Source: Lachnospiraceae bacterium
GTDB taxonomy: Bacteria > Bacillota > Clostridia > Lachnospirales > Lachnospiraceae
Direction: 5' to 3'
Assembly: GCA_022791755.1 (NCBI GenBank)
Contig: JAAVZR010000008.1
Span: forward strand, 1-64,000
Length of the DNA: 64,000 bases
Shown here: positions 55,148-64,000 of the stretch, one piece after another
Numbering within the stretch: position 1 is the first letter of the stretch
Layout: every line of letters starts with the position of its first letter
Program-made: the position numbers and the translations under genes
Notes under the pieces: generated by a model
Told to the model about the DNA's origin: nothing
The model's input: only the letters and a program-made list of their open reading frames with translations
The model's database searches: none

Positions 55148-56404
55148 TTATCCCAGCACAAAGGATGCACAGGCGGGGATAGATGCCTCAGAGACCTTCT
55201 CCCGGAACATTCCCCGGTCATCCAGGGAGTAGACACAGACCAGACCCTTCTCCAGAAGTCCCACGATCAGATGGCTGTCATCCAGCAGCCGGAATCCCCT
55301 GGGGTCTCCGCCCTCCAGCGGATTGACGCCGGTGAGGGCCAGGGTCCCGTCCTTCAGAACCTGATAGGAGGCGATGGACGCGCTGTTACCTTTGATGGTC
55401 CGGTTAGCCACATACACATGTGCCCCGTCGCTGCTTACGTGGATATCCGAAGGGGAGACGCGGCGGAGATCTCCCATGCAGGATGTGTTCGCCTCATCTC
55501 TGTCGCAGTGTTCTTTCGTGAAATCCGGAATGGGGTGTGCGGCCATATAATCCTCCCCCATACTGGGCAGGGTCTGGAGATGATGAAGCCGGCCGCCCTG
55601 ATAATCCACCTGATATACGGATGCACAGGCATAGTTTTCATTGCAGACGTACAGAAGATCCTTAGAGGGATGGAATGCCGCATGCCGGGGAGCCAGTCCT
55701 CTCTTCGTGTGATTTCGGCTTAACAGGGTCAGAGTCTCCGCCTCCCGGTCGATTTTCATAAATTCCAGGCTATCGGCTCCCCGGTTGCAGGAGACCACGT
55801 AATCCTCCTTTATCCTCACACAGTGCAGATGAGAGGTGGACTGTCCTCCTCCATGGATCCAGTATCCGTGACCGTCGAAAACCTTCAGATCGCACAGCCT
55901 GCCGATGCCGCCGTTCTCTTGCAGAGAAAACAGCGCCACACTGGCGTCGTCAAACCCTCTTTGCAGCTCCCATTCTCCCCTGTCATTTTGGACATAACGG
56001 CAGACGACAGTGGTGTGAGAGCCGTGGTTGGAGACGACCAGATAGCGGTTATCTTCGGTTACAGCCACGGAGGAAGCTCTGGATCCATAGGAGATGGAAT
56101 CGTTTATTTTTTCCAGAGTGCCGTCCTCCTTCACCTTAAACGCAGTGACTCCGCCGCCGGAGCCGTTTAGTCCGCGGTCGAAATCCTTACATTCATTGGC
56201 GGCATAGACATATTTCCTGTCCGATGAAATACACAGGATACCGGCATTATCCACCGGCACTGTCCCCATAAGCTGCATGGAATAATCGTCGCGTAATAAA
56301 ATGCTGTAGGTGCCTTCCCCGTTTCCGGATATGGACCCCTTTACAGCAGCCTTGCAGAGGGCGGAAGGGGTGCCGACGGAACCGGCATAAATCATCTGAC
56401 TCAT
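55148..56404 (-). CDS. Seven-bladed beta-propeller lactonase (6-phosphogluconolactonase-like)
   Basis: 418 aa. Repeating blade pattern: ISSDRKYVYAANE, VTEDNRYLVVSNHGSH, HPSKDLLYVCNENYACASVYQVD, VSSDGAHVYVANRTI, and LDDSHLIVGL. Fits the lactonase family (Pgl type of PF10282). It ends an operon with a PTS EIIBC and LicT, so its lactone may derive from the imported sugar (inference). Starts 2 nt after the PTS stop. Confidence 0.88.
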   Translation of the reverse strand: MSQMIYAGSVGTPSALCKAAVKGSISGNGEGTYSILLRDDYSMQLMGTVPVDNAGILCISSDRKYVYAANECKDFDRGLNGSGGGVTAFKVKEDGTLEKINDSISYGSRASSVAVTEDNRYLVVSNHGSHTTVVCRYVQNDRGEWELQRGFDDASVALFSLQENGGIGRLCDLKVFDGHGYWIHGGGQSTSHLHCVRIKEDYVVSCNRGADSLEFMKIDREAETLTLLSRNHTKRGLAPRHAAFHPSKDLLYVCNENYACASVYQVDYQGGRLHHLQTLPSMGEDYMAAHPIPDFTKEHCDRDEANTSCMGDLRRVSPSDIHVSSDGAHVYVANRTIKGNSASIASYQVLKDGTLALTGVNPLEGGDPRGFRLLDDSHLIVGLLEKGLVCVYSLDDRGMFREKVSEASIPACASFVLG

Positions 56405-56406
56405 CT

Positions 56407-57753
56407 CTATTTTTCCTTTCTGCTCAATGTTATGTATGTTACCACAAAATTGATGAAAATGGAAGCCGCAAATGAGATGGCACAGGCCATGACATTGCCC
56501 TCGATACCGGCGGCGGCCGGGATGGAGAAGACGGACTGAGAGATCAGCACGGTGACCTTGTAGCCGGTCAGCCCCACTGCCGCTCCGGATAAAAACATAC
56601 CGATTAATGTGGAGATCAGCACTCTCTTGTTCACCAGAATGATGCCAAAGAGAGTCGGCTCAGAGATCCCCAGAATGCCGGACAGCGAGGCGGAGAAGCC
56701 GATAGATTTGGAATCGGCGGTCTTGCTTTTCAGGGCATAAGCCAGGGCGATACCGGCCACACCCACATTAAAGGCCATGAAAGAGGGCAGAATAATGGAA
56801 TCATACCCCATTTCGATGATTGTCATGGAGACGATGGGGATCAGGCTTACATGAATACCGGCCATGACACAGAAAGGCAGAAGCATGGACAGGATCGCCG
56901 GAGCCAGGAAGCCGACAAAGCTATGAATCCACATGATGAAGCTGACCAAAGCGCCGGAAATCAGGTTTCCCACAGGACCTACGACCAGATAGGTAACAGG
57001 TATTACGAGAATAATCTCGATCAGTGTCACGCCAAAGATGTAGATCGCTTTGGGGCAGATCTTCTTTGCCAGCATTTCCGCATATTTGAGTACCCAGCAG
57101 GCTAAAATGACGGGCAGGACCGTGCCGGTATAGCTGTAGGGCTCTATCGCCAGGCCGAAGATACCGGCGGAGCCTTCGGAGATGGCAGTCATCATGCCGG
57201 GATAGATCAGCACGGCGCCGATGAAAGCTCCCATGTACTTATTGGTCTTCATCTTATCCGCGGCAGTAAAGCCGACGAAGACCGGAAAGGTGTATGTGGC
57301 GACGCCGGAGACAGTGAAGAAGAAGGAATAGGTCTGGGAATCGGCTTGCAGGATACCGATGGAAGTAAAGAAAGACAGAAAAGCCTGAAGAATCAAGGCT
57401 CCCATCAGGACGCCCAGCCAGGGAGATATGGAGCCGGATAACGTGTCGATAATCACATCCACAGGATTGATCTTGCGAATTCCGCTGTAATCCTCCTGCT
57501 TGAAGGACGCGATGGAATGAATGGCGTCAAAGTATTCGTCGACCGTTCCGCTTCCGATAATCAGCTGATACTGGCCTCCGGCCTTGGATATCCCTTTGAC
57601 TCCCTTGATCTGTCTGGCGGTCACGTCGTTTGCCAAGGTGATATCTTTCAGACTGAAGCGCAGCCTGGTCATACAGTGCCCCAGGGTAACGACATTATCC
57701 GCTCCTCCCACCGCATCAAGAATTTCCTGAGCAATACCTGTTAATTCTGCCAT
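56407..57753 (-). CDS. PTS EIIBC component, beta-glucoside family
   Basis: 448 aa. EIIB (about 5-85) with phospho-Cys in LGHCMTRLRF; EIIC (about 105-445) with ten or so membrane segments and GILGISEPTLFGIILV. No EIIA domain. Under LicT control by context. Unlike classical bgl operons no phospho-beta-glucosidase follows; the lactonase gene does. ATG preceded by AAGGAGGACATC. Confidence 0.92.
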   Translation of the reverse strand: MAELTGIAQEILDAVGGADNVVTLGHCMTRLRFSLKDITLANDVTARQIKGVKGISKAGGQYQLIIGSGTVDEYFDAIHSIASFKQEDYSGIRKINPVDVIIDTLSGSISPWLGVLMGALILQAFLSFFTSIGILQADSQTYSFFFTVSGVATYTFPVFVGFTAADKMKTNKYMGAFIGAVLIYPGMMTAISEGSAGIFGLAIEPYSYTGTVLPVILACWVLKYAEMLAKKICPKAIYIFGVTLIEIILVIPVTYLVVGPVGNLISGALVSFIMWIHSFVGFLAPAILSMLLPFCVMAGIHVSLIPIVSMTIIEMGYDSIILPSFMAFNVGVAGIALAYALKSKTADSKSIGFSASLSGILGISEPTLFGIILVNKRVLISTLIGMFLSGAAVGLTGYKVTVLISQSVFSIPAAAGIEGNVMACAISFAASIFINFVVTYITLSRKEK

Positions 57754-57772
57754 AATGATGTCCTCCTTTATA

Positions 57773-58618
57773 TTATAGTTTATTAGGGCTCTTTGCCAGA
57801 CGGCACGTCTTAAAGTGAATCGCCAGATAAAGAATTTCCTGGTTCGATATTTTCTTGTGATATCTTTCCTCCAGATAGTCCCGGATCAGATGAATACAGT
57901 TGAGCTCCGTGTCAAATTGATTGCCCAGAAGCTGAGACAGCTGTATTTCTGCGCCGTCCTCCAGCTGCTCGTCCCTCAGAAAACGATAAGCAAAGAGCTT
58001 GACGTGAGTCAGAAGCCGATTATAGCGAAAGGAATTCAGAATGGCTTCGTCGTCGATTTCCAGGTTAGAAGTGGCGATCGCCATGATATCGTCTACAATC
58101 CTCATGGTATTGCTTACGCCCACACTCTCCACCAGCTTGTTCTCTGCTAACAGATGAAGGGCAATGTATCCCAGCTCATCCTTCCCGAATTCTATTTGAA
58201 GATTCTGCCGGATGATTTCCCTGGAATCCATGGCAGCGCTCCACTCCTGCGGAAAATACATTTCCAGTTCATAGAGAAACGGATTGCTCAATTCGATCCC
58301 CCGCAGCCTTCTCTGAACAGAGGCGTGCAGATGATCGGACAGGGAGAAAAAGATGGCATCTGATAAGTCCTCCACCCCCTTTTCTCTGGCCAGCGAAAAG
58401 ATGTCGTTGACGGTCTGGAGGATATTTACAGGGATCTGGTGCTTTGTGAGCGCCAGCCCTTCCACATTATTGACATATACGCTCTGAATTTTTTGCTCAT
58501 CCACCGTATCGCCCCGTCTGGCCTTAAATCCCACCCCGGTGCCAAAGACGATTACTTCCGATCTGTCATGATCGTTGGCGATCACAGCATTATTATTTAG
58601 TATTCCTGTTATAGTCAT
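57773..58618 (-). CDS. BglG/LicT-family transcription antiterminator
   Basis: 281 aa. N-terminal RNA-binding CAT domain (1-55; ILNNNAVIANDHDRSEVIVFG in parts), then two PRD domains with phospho-His candidates (SDHLHASV, LGYIALHLL, LTHVKLFAYRFL, LYLAIHF). Binds the RAT hairpin in its own leader and prevents the overlapping terminator when sugar is present. ATG 58618 follows GGGGGGAG. Heads licT-EIIBC-lactonase. Confidence 0.93.
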   Translation of the reverse strand: MTITGILNNNAVIANDHDRSEVIVFGTGVGFKARRGDTVDEQKIQSVYVNNVEGLALTKHQIPVNILQTVNDIFSLAREKGVEDLSDAIFFSLSDHLHASVQRRLRGIELSNPFLYELEMYFPQEWSAAMDSREIIRQNLQIEFGKDELGYIALHLLAENKLVESVGVSNTMRIVDDIMAIATSNLEIDDEAILNSFRYNRLLTHVKLFAYRFLRDEQLEDGAEIQLSQLLGNQFDTELNCIHLIRDYLEERYHKKISNQEILYLAIHFKTCRLAKSPNKL

Positions 58619-58636
58619 CGCTTTTTCTCCCCCCAC

Positions 58637-58681
58637 AAAAAAGCAACACCACAAAAACCTGTGAGGGTTTTATGGTGTTGC
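58637..58681 (-). terminator. LicT-controlled terminator
   Basis: Minus strand: GCAACACCATAAAACC pairs with GGTTTTTGTGGTGTTGC, then TTTTTT (complement of 58681-58637). Its 5' arm overlaps the RAT element, so RAT folding excludes it. Confidence 0.92.
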
Positions 58682-58702
58682 CTGCATTACCAGTGACAAT
58701 CC
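58674..58702 (-). promoter_or_regulatory. RAT (ribonucleic antiterminator) for LicT
   Basis: Minus strand GGATTGTCACTGGTAATGCA followed by GGCAACACC, very close to the consensus RAT of bgl/lic operons (GGATTGTTACTG...GGCAAAACC). Confidence 0.92.
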
Positions 58703-58718
58703 AAACGATCTGTTAATT

Positions 58719-58747
58719 ATTGTATCATGGCGTCTGTGATGAGTCAA
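58719..58747 (-). promoter_or_regulatory. Promoter of the licT operon
   Basis: Minus strand TTGACT (complement of 58742-58747), 17-nt spacer, TACAAT (complement of 58719-58724). Confidence 0.85.
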
Positions 58748-58803
58748 CTGGAAAAAATGACTTCCTGGGCGTTCCGGCCTTCTCCGAAAATTCTCTAAAA
58801 CAG

Positions 58804-58832
58804 TTGACAAATCTCGTCGAATCGTTTATCAT
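58804..58832 (+). promoter_or_regulatory. Promoter of the ilv operon
   Basis: TTGACA (58804-58809), 17-nt spacer, TATCAT (58827-58832). About 250 nt of untranslated leader follow before ilvB, with an attenuator-like hairpin at its end. Confidence 0.8.
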
Positions 58833-58999
58833 AGGTCTAATCATCTTTTATCTGTTTAGTGAGATGAAGAGTGAAAGTGTCAGACCGGCACCCCTTAACT
58901 CATGTCTCCTCGGGACAGGCAGACTTGATCCGACGAGATATTTTTTGCTGCCCTTTTAAAGAAAACAGAACGATCAGAATTGCCGGGACGAAGCGGTCC

Positions 59000-59036
59000 A
59001 AGGGGCTCATCCCAATTAAGTGGGCGGGCCTTTTTT
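59000..59036 (+). terminator. Attenuator-like terminator in the ilv leader
   Basis: Stem AAGGGGCTC(AT)CCCA / TGGG(C)GGGCCTT with loop ATTAAG, then T-run to 59036. Lies 55 nt before ilvB. No T-box sequence and no clear branched-chain leader peptide is visible in 58840-59000, so the control signal is unknown. Confidence 0.6.
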
Positions 59037-59091
59037 GATTCCGTGGGACATACCGATACATCACAGCATACCATCAGAGAGGAGAACAGCC

Positions 59092-60711
59092 ATGGTCAAC
59101 GGAGCACAGGCTCTCGTCGAGAGCTTAATACGGGAGGGAGTCACGCACATGTTCGGTTATGCCGGAGCTACGATCTGCGAGGCTGTGGATGCGGTGGCCG
59201 CTTCCGGTATTAACTATACCCTGGTCCGGACGGAGCAGAATGCCGGACATATGGCATCGGGATATGCCCGCACCAGCGGCAAGGTAGGCGTATGCATGGT
59301 GACTTCCGGTCCCGGTGCGACGAATCTGATCACCGGCATTGCCACGGCCTACATGGATTCGATTCCCATCGTGGCGATCACCGGCCAGGTACAGAGTCAT
59401 CTTCTGGGCCGCGATATCTTTCAGGAGGTGGATATTACCGGCGCTGTGGCTCCGTTTATCAAGCACAGCTACCTGGTGAAGGATGTAAAAGAGATTCCCC
59501 GAATCGTGAAGGAGGCGTTTCATATCGCTTCCACAGGACGCCAGGGTCCGGTGCTCATTGACATCCCCAGCGATGTCCAGAAGCAGGAGTTCGATCCGAT
59601 TTATCCGGAGACGGTGGATATCCGCGGCTATAAGCCCAGCTATAAGGGAAACGTGGTACAGATCCGCCGTGTGGCGGAGGCCATCGGCGGGGCGAAGCAG
59701 CCGGTCATCTGTGCGGGAGGAGGGATTTTCAGCGCGGGAGCGAAGGAAGAGCTGCGCACCCTGGCGGAGAGTGCCGGGATTCCGGTGGTGACGACGATGA
59801 TGGGGCTGGGAGTCCTGCCCACGGATCATCCGCTGAATATGGGAATGATAGGTTCCTTCGGCAATGTCTGTGCCAATAAGGCGCTGGCCAAGAGCGATCT
59901 TCTGATCCTGGCAGGGGCCAGGGTCGCCAACCGGGCGATTCTGTCGCCGTCGGAGATCGGGCGGCGCATGAAGACCATACATATGGATGTGGATCCGGCG
60001 GAGATCGGAAAGAACGTCTCCACCAATATACCGGTGGTGGGCGATATCAAATGCATATTAAAGCAGCTTCTGGAGCTGTCTCCCCGTGTGGAGGCGGGAG
60101 AGTGGGTGAAGTTCCTCCATGAGTGGAGAGGCCGAGAGCTGACCGAAGAGCTGCCCACACTGGCTGCGGGCGTCCATCCCGGAAAGGTACTGCGCAGCCT
60201 GGGGAACCAGATAGAGGAGGATGCCACAGTCTGTGTGGATGTGGGACAGAATCAGATCTGGGCCTGCAAGTATCTGCCTCTGCGGCAGGGGCGTTTTCTG
60301 ACCACAGGCGGTCTGGGAACCATGGGATACTCTCTCCCGGCAGCGCTGGGGGTGAAGGCCGCAGAGCCGGACCGGCAAACCATCGTGGTCTGTGGAGACG
60401 GAAGCTTCCAGATGGCATTCAATGAGCTGGCTACGCTGAACAGCCAGGGCAGCGATGTGAAGATCGTCATGATGGAGAACCATGTGTTGGGGCTGGTCAA
60501 TGAGATCCAGAAGACCTCCTATAACGGTCCCTTCGGCGTGAATCTGACCGGAGCTCCTGATTTTGAGGCGCTGGCAGAGGCCTACGGAATCGCCCACGGC
60601 CGGGTGAGCCGGGACAGCGAGATTGAGGCGGCAGTGGAGGCCATGTTAAAGCACCGGGGCCCCTATATTCTGTGCTGCAGCGTAGACCCTGACACCACGA
60701 CCGGAGACTGA
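59092..60711 (+). CDS. ilvB: Acetolactate synthase large subunit, divergent copy
   Basis: 539 aa. ThDP enzyme: catalytic Glu in LVRTEQNAGHMASGYAR, TSGPGATNLITGIATAYMDS, IFQEVDITG, and ThDP-metal motif CGDGSFQMAFNEL. Joins two pyruvate or pyruvate plus 2-oxobutyrate. The position that in biosynthetic AHAS reads VRQWQ reads VNEIQ here, so the Trp that selects 2-oxobutyrate is replaced by Ile; the enzyme may prefer pyruvate. ATG 59092 follows GAGAGGAG. Paired with its own small subunit 13 nt downstream. Confidence 0.9.
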   Translation: MVNGAQALVESLIREGVTHMFGYAGATICEAVDAVAASGINYTLVRTEQNAGHMASGYARTSGKVGVCMVTSGPGATNLITGIATAYMDSIPIVAITGQVQSHLLGRDIFQEVDITGAVAPFIKHSYLVKDVKEIPRIVKEAFHIASTGRQGPVLIDIPSDVQKQEFDPIYPETVDIRGYKPSYKGNVVQIRRVAEAIGGAKQPVICAGGGIFSAGAKEELRTLAESAGIPVVTTMMGLGVLPTDHPLNMGMIGSFGNVCANKALAKSDLLILAGARVANRAILSPSEIGRRMKTIHMDVDPAEIGKNVSTNIPVVGDIKCILKQLLELSPRVEAGEWVKFLHEWRGRELTEELPTLAAGVHPGKVLRSLGNQIEEDATVCVDVGQNQIWACKYLPLRQGRFLTTGGLGTMGYSLPAALGVKAAEPDRQTIVVCGDGSFQMAFNELATLNSQGSDVKIVMMENHVLGLVNEIQKTSYNGPFGVNLTGAPDFEALAEAYGIAHGRVSRDSEIEAAVEAMLKHRGPYILCCSVDPDTTTGD

Positions 60712-60724
60712 GAGGAGGCTGCAT

Positions 60725-61210
60725 ATGAAAAAGACCATATCTGTCCTGGTGGAGAATCAGGCCGGAGTTCTGAATAAAATTACGGGGCTGTTTTCCCGCC
60801 GGGCCTTTAATATCGAGAGCCTGGCCGTGGGAGTCACCGACGATAAGAATGTTTCCCGTATCACCATCATTGTGGACAGCGGTAACAATGTAGTGGAACA
60901 GGTGGAAAAGCAGTTAAATAAGCTGGTGGATGTGATCAAAGTCCGCACCATCGAGGAGCATCATATGATCGGGAGGGAGCTGATTCTGATTAAGGTATCG
61001 GCCAGCACCCGAACCCGTCAGGATATTCTGAACGTGTGTCAGATCATGGGAGGAAAGATCGACGATATCTCCCCCACATCCATGACGCTGGAGCTGTCCG
61101 ACACCACGGAAAAGGTAAACCTGTTTGAAGAGCTCCTGCGCCCGTTCTCTATCCTGGAGGTGGCCCGTACCGGCCTGGTGGCCCTGCAAAAGGGAACGGG
61201 AGGAATCTGA
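60725..61210 (+). CDS. ilvN: Acetolactate synthase small subunit, first copy
   Basis: 161 aa. N-terminal ACT domain: VLVENQAGVLNKITGLFSRR then FNIESLAVGVTDD, the valine-binding region of regulatory subunits; C-terminal ALS_ss_C domain from about 85. Ribosome site GAGAGGAGG. Should activate and add feedback control to the catalytic subunit in front. Confidence 0.94.
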   Translation: MKKTISVLVENQAGVLNKITGLFSRRAFNIESLAVGVTDDKNVSRITIIVDSGNNVVEQVEKQLNKLVDVIKVRTIEEHHMIGRELILIKVSASTRTRQDILNVCQIMGGKIDDISPTSMTLELSDTTEKVNLFEELLRPFSILEVARTGLVALQKGTGGI

Positions 61211-61312
61211 GAATTTTATCTCTGTGCCCGGACGGATGCAGAGAGCAGCCCGGGATACGGCGCCAGGGGAGCAGTACCGTGACGATACTATTATATTAAG
61301 GAGAGATTTCCC

Positions 61313-63022
61313 GTGAAAATACGAGCGACCAAAGCCATCATAGAGTGTCTGCTGGAGCAGGGTGTGGATACCATATTCGGTTATCCCGGCGGTACGATCT
61401 TAAATATCTATGATGAGCTCTATAATTATCAGGATAAGATTCATCATTATCTGAGCGCCCACGAACAGGGGGCTGCCCATGCGGCAGACGGTTATGCCCG
61501 TTCCACCGGCCGGGTAGGTGTGTGCTTTGCCACTTCCGGCCCCGGGGCGACGAATCTGACCACCGGCATTGCCACCGCCTACTATGATTCCTCGCCGGTG
61601 GTGTTTATCACCTGCAACGTGGCGGAGAGTTTTCTGGGCAAGGACTCTTTTCAGGAGGTGGATATTACCGGCATTGCCATGCCGATCACAAAGGCCACCT
61701 ATCTGGTGAGGGATGCGCAGACGATTCCCGACATTATCCGGGAGGCCTTCGCAGTGGCGGCGACGGGACGGCCGGGTCCGGTGCTCATCGATTTTCTGAA
61801 AAACGTGACGGCTCTGAATGTGGAGATCGACTATACTCCTCTTTCGAAGAAGGATCACAGCAGAGAGGGACGGCTGGCAGCCTGGAATAAGAGGGCAGGA
61901 TGGGATATCCGCACGCCGGAGCCCAATACCGGCGATATTGATAAGCTGGCGGGCTGGATCCGGGAGGCAAAGCAGCCGTTTCTGATCTGTGGCGGAGGAG
62001 TGGTGAGAGGCCGGGCAGATCAGGAGTTTATCGAATTTGCCGAGAAGATGGACAGTCCCGTGGCCATCACCCTCATGGGCGGCGGCGGTTTCCCCGGGAG
62101 CCATCCTCTGGCCACCGGTATGATCGGGATGCATGGCTCCCAGGCGTCCAATATCGCCTGCGATACCTGCGATCTTCTGATCGCCGTGGGATGCCGGTTT
62201 TCGGACCGGGTAGCCCTGGACCCGGTCAGCTTTGCCTCCCAGGCCCGCATCGTCCATATTGATATCGACCGGGCAGAGATTGATAAGAATGTAAAGACAG
62301 ATCATCATATCATCGGGGATGCCAGGAGGGTGCTGGCTCTTCTCAACGAGAGGATCGGTCGCTTTGACCGCAGTGAGTGGAAGAGAGAGGTCTTCTCCCA
62401 TGACACCCATGTGCCGGTGGTGGAGAGCGACCATATGACGCCGGATCAGGTGCTGCGTACCATCTATGGTAAGGTGCCCCAGGATTCTATCGTGGCCACA
62501 GACGTGGGCCAGCACCAGATGTGGAGTATCCAGCATTTCCACTTTACCTACCCGGGCCAGCTTCTGACCAGCGGCGGGTTTGGCACCATGGGCTTTGGCC
62601 TGGGTGCTGCGCTGGGCGCCAAGGTGGGGAATCCGGATAAGCTGGTGCTTCATATGACCGGAGACGGATGCTTCCGCATGAACAGCCAGGAGATGGCTAC
62701 GGAATCCCACTATGACATTCCGGTGATTACGGTTATCTTTGATAACAGGACCCTGGGTATGGTGAGACAGTGGCAGAATCTGATCTATCATAAGCGCTTC
62801 AGCCAGACAGACCTTGACTTTGCTCCGGATTTCGTGAAGCTGGCCGAGGCCTATGGGCTGAAGGGCGCCAGGGTGGAGAATATCGAACAGCTGGAGGCGG
62901 CCATGGACGAAGCGCTGGCCTGGGGTCATGGCTACGTGATCGACTGTGTCATCGACACGGACGAGATGGTGCGTCCCATGGTGGGCGGCGGCAGCGCCAT
63001 CACTGATTTTATGTTGACATAA
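61313..63022 (+). CDS. ilvB: Acetolactate synthase large subunit, canonical copy
   Basis: 569 aa. Catalytic Glu in SAHEQGAAHAADGYAR, SGPGATNLTTGIATAYYDS, DSFQEVDITGIAMPITK, GDGCFRMNSQEMAT, and the specificity block GMVRQWQNLIYHKRFS with the Trp that favours 2-oxobutyrate. So this copy suits isoleucine as well as valine/leucine synthesis. GTG start 61313 with AAGGAGAG about 8 nt upstream. The spacer 61211-61312 shows no terminator. Confidence 0.96.
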   Translation: MKIRATKAIIECLLEQGVDTIFGYPGGTILNIYDELYNYQDKIHHYLSAHEQGAAHAADGYARSTGRVGVCFATSGPGATNLTTGIATAYYDSSPVVFITCNVAESFLGKDSFQEVDITGIAMPITKATYLVRDAQTIPDIIREAFAVAATGRPGPVLIDFLKNVTALNVEIDYTPLSKKDHSREGRLAAWNKRAGWDIRTPEPNTGDIDKLAGWIREAKQPFLICGGGVVRGRADQEFIEFAEKMDSPVAITLMGGGGFPGSHPLATGMIGMHGSQASNIACDTCDLLIAVGCRFSDRVALDPVSFASQARIVHIDIDRAEIDKNVKTDHHIIGDARRVLALLNERIGRFDRSEWKREVFSHDTHVPVVESDHMTPDQVLRTIYGKVPQDSIVATDVGQHQMWSIQHFHFTYPGQLLTSGGFGTMGFGLGAALGAKVGNPDKLVLHMTGDGCFRMNSQEMATESHYDIPVITVIFDNRTLGMVRQWQNLIYHKRFSQTDLDFAPDFVKLAEAYGLKGARVENIEQLEAAMDEALAWGHGYVIDCVIDTDEMVRPMVGGGSAITDFMLT

Positions 63023-63037
63023 AAGGGGGATCACAGA

Positions 63038-64000
<963 letters not shown>

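Noticed and set aside
58720-58959. Leader peptide candidate before ilvB with several Leu/Ile codons
   Set aside because: The Ile/Leu-rich part lies upstream of or at the predicted transcript start with no start codon, and the later ATG (about 58863) lacks a ribosome site.

Overview
The window reads as chromosome of a Gram-positive, spore-former-type anaerobe of the Clostridia, most likely a gut Lachnospiraceae relative. The evidence is gene content and style: Tat-exported flavin reductases, a conserved holB-ricT(yaaT)-methyltransferase-rsmI block, T-box and TPP riboswitch control, VanZ, PTS/BglG sugar genes, AGGAGG ribosome sites, and strong sigma-A promoters (TTGACA-N17-TATAAT, often with an extended -10). 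Species cannot be fixed from sequence alone.

Layout. 1-300: three tRNAs (Tyr, initiator Met, Phe). 0.5-10 kb: an exported flavin reductase, a 2-hydroxyacid dehydrogenase, then a forward run of an Orn/Lys/Arg decarboxylase, a small FakA-C-like protein, guanylate kinase, holB, ricT, a tRNA methyltransferase and rsmI. 10-24 kb: accessory genes, namely an Rpn-type nuclease, a phospho-beta-glucosidase, an aldo/keto reductase, a flavodoxin-fold reductase, a hybrid histidine kinase, a LysR gene divergent from a second exported flavin reductase, VanZ, a WYL regulator facing a YCII gene, and MazG. 24-33 kb: a second hybrid kinase, a TrmH methyltransferase, and the T-box-controlled leuACDB operon on the minus strand. 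33-45 kb: a HelD-like helicase, then minus-strand surface genes: a BCCT transporter and phosphocholine-type enzymes (LicC-like; HTH-LicC-LicA fusion), a YidC-TagF fusion, signal peptidase I, a membrane protein and an LTA-synthase-like sulfatase. 45-52 kb: an OLD-family nuclease, an AraC regulator divergent from a PTS EIIBC and a second phospho-beta-glucosidase. 52-54 kb: a low-GC patch with a decayed EF-Ts copy and two small genes. 54-58.7 kb: TPP-riboswitch thiT, then a LicT-controlled PTS and lactonase operon. 59-64 kb: two tandem acetolactate synthase pairs running into ilvC, which is cut by the window end.

How genes work together. leuACDB plus ilvBN-ilvBN-ilvC cover much of branched-chain amino acid synthesis. 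The lic-type genes, YidC-TagF fusion and sulfatase form a plausible module that takes up choline (or a similar amine), activates it and decorates a glycerol-phosphate surface polymer. PTS/GH1 genes import and cleave phospho-beta-glucosides.

Most unusual are non-coding structures. (1) A family of about 160-bp hairpin elements occurs in two composite copies (about 23.05-23.45 kb and 45.10-45.62 kb). Its 31-nt outer arms differ between elements but stay self-complementary, with compensatory changes. (2) A 29-bp promoter module with a hairpin-forming spacer occurs in a tandem array before holB, before the YidC-TagF gene and before the OLD nuclease gene. (3) A perfect 13-bp inverted repeat brackets the promoter of the Rpn nuclease gene, next to a 30-bp copy of that gene's own 3' end.
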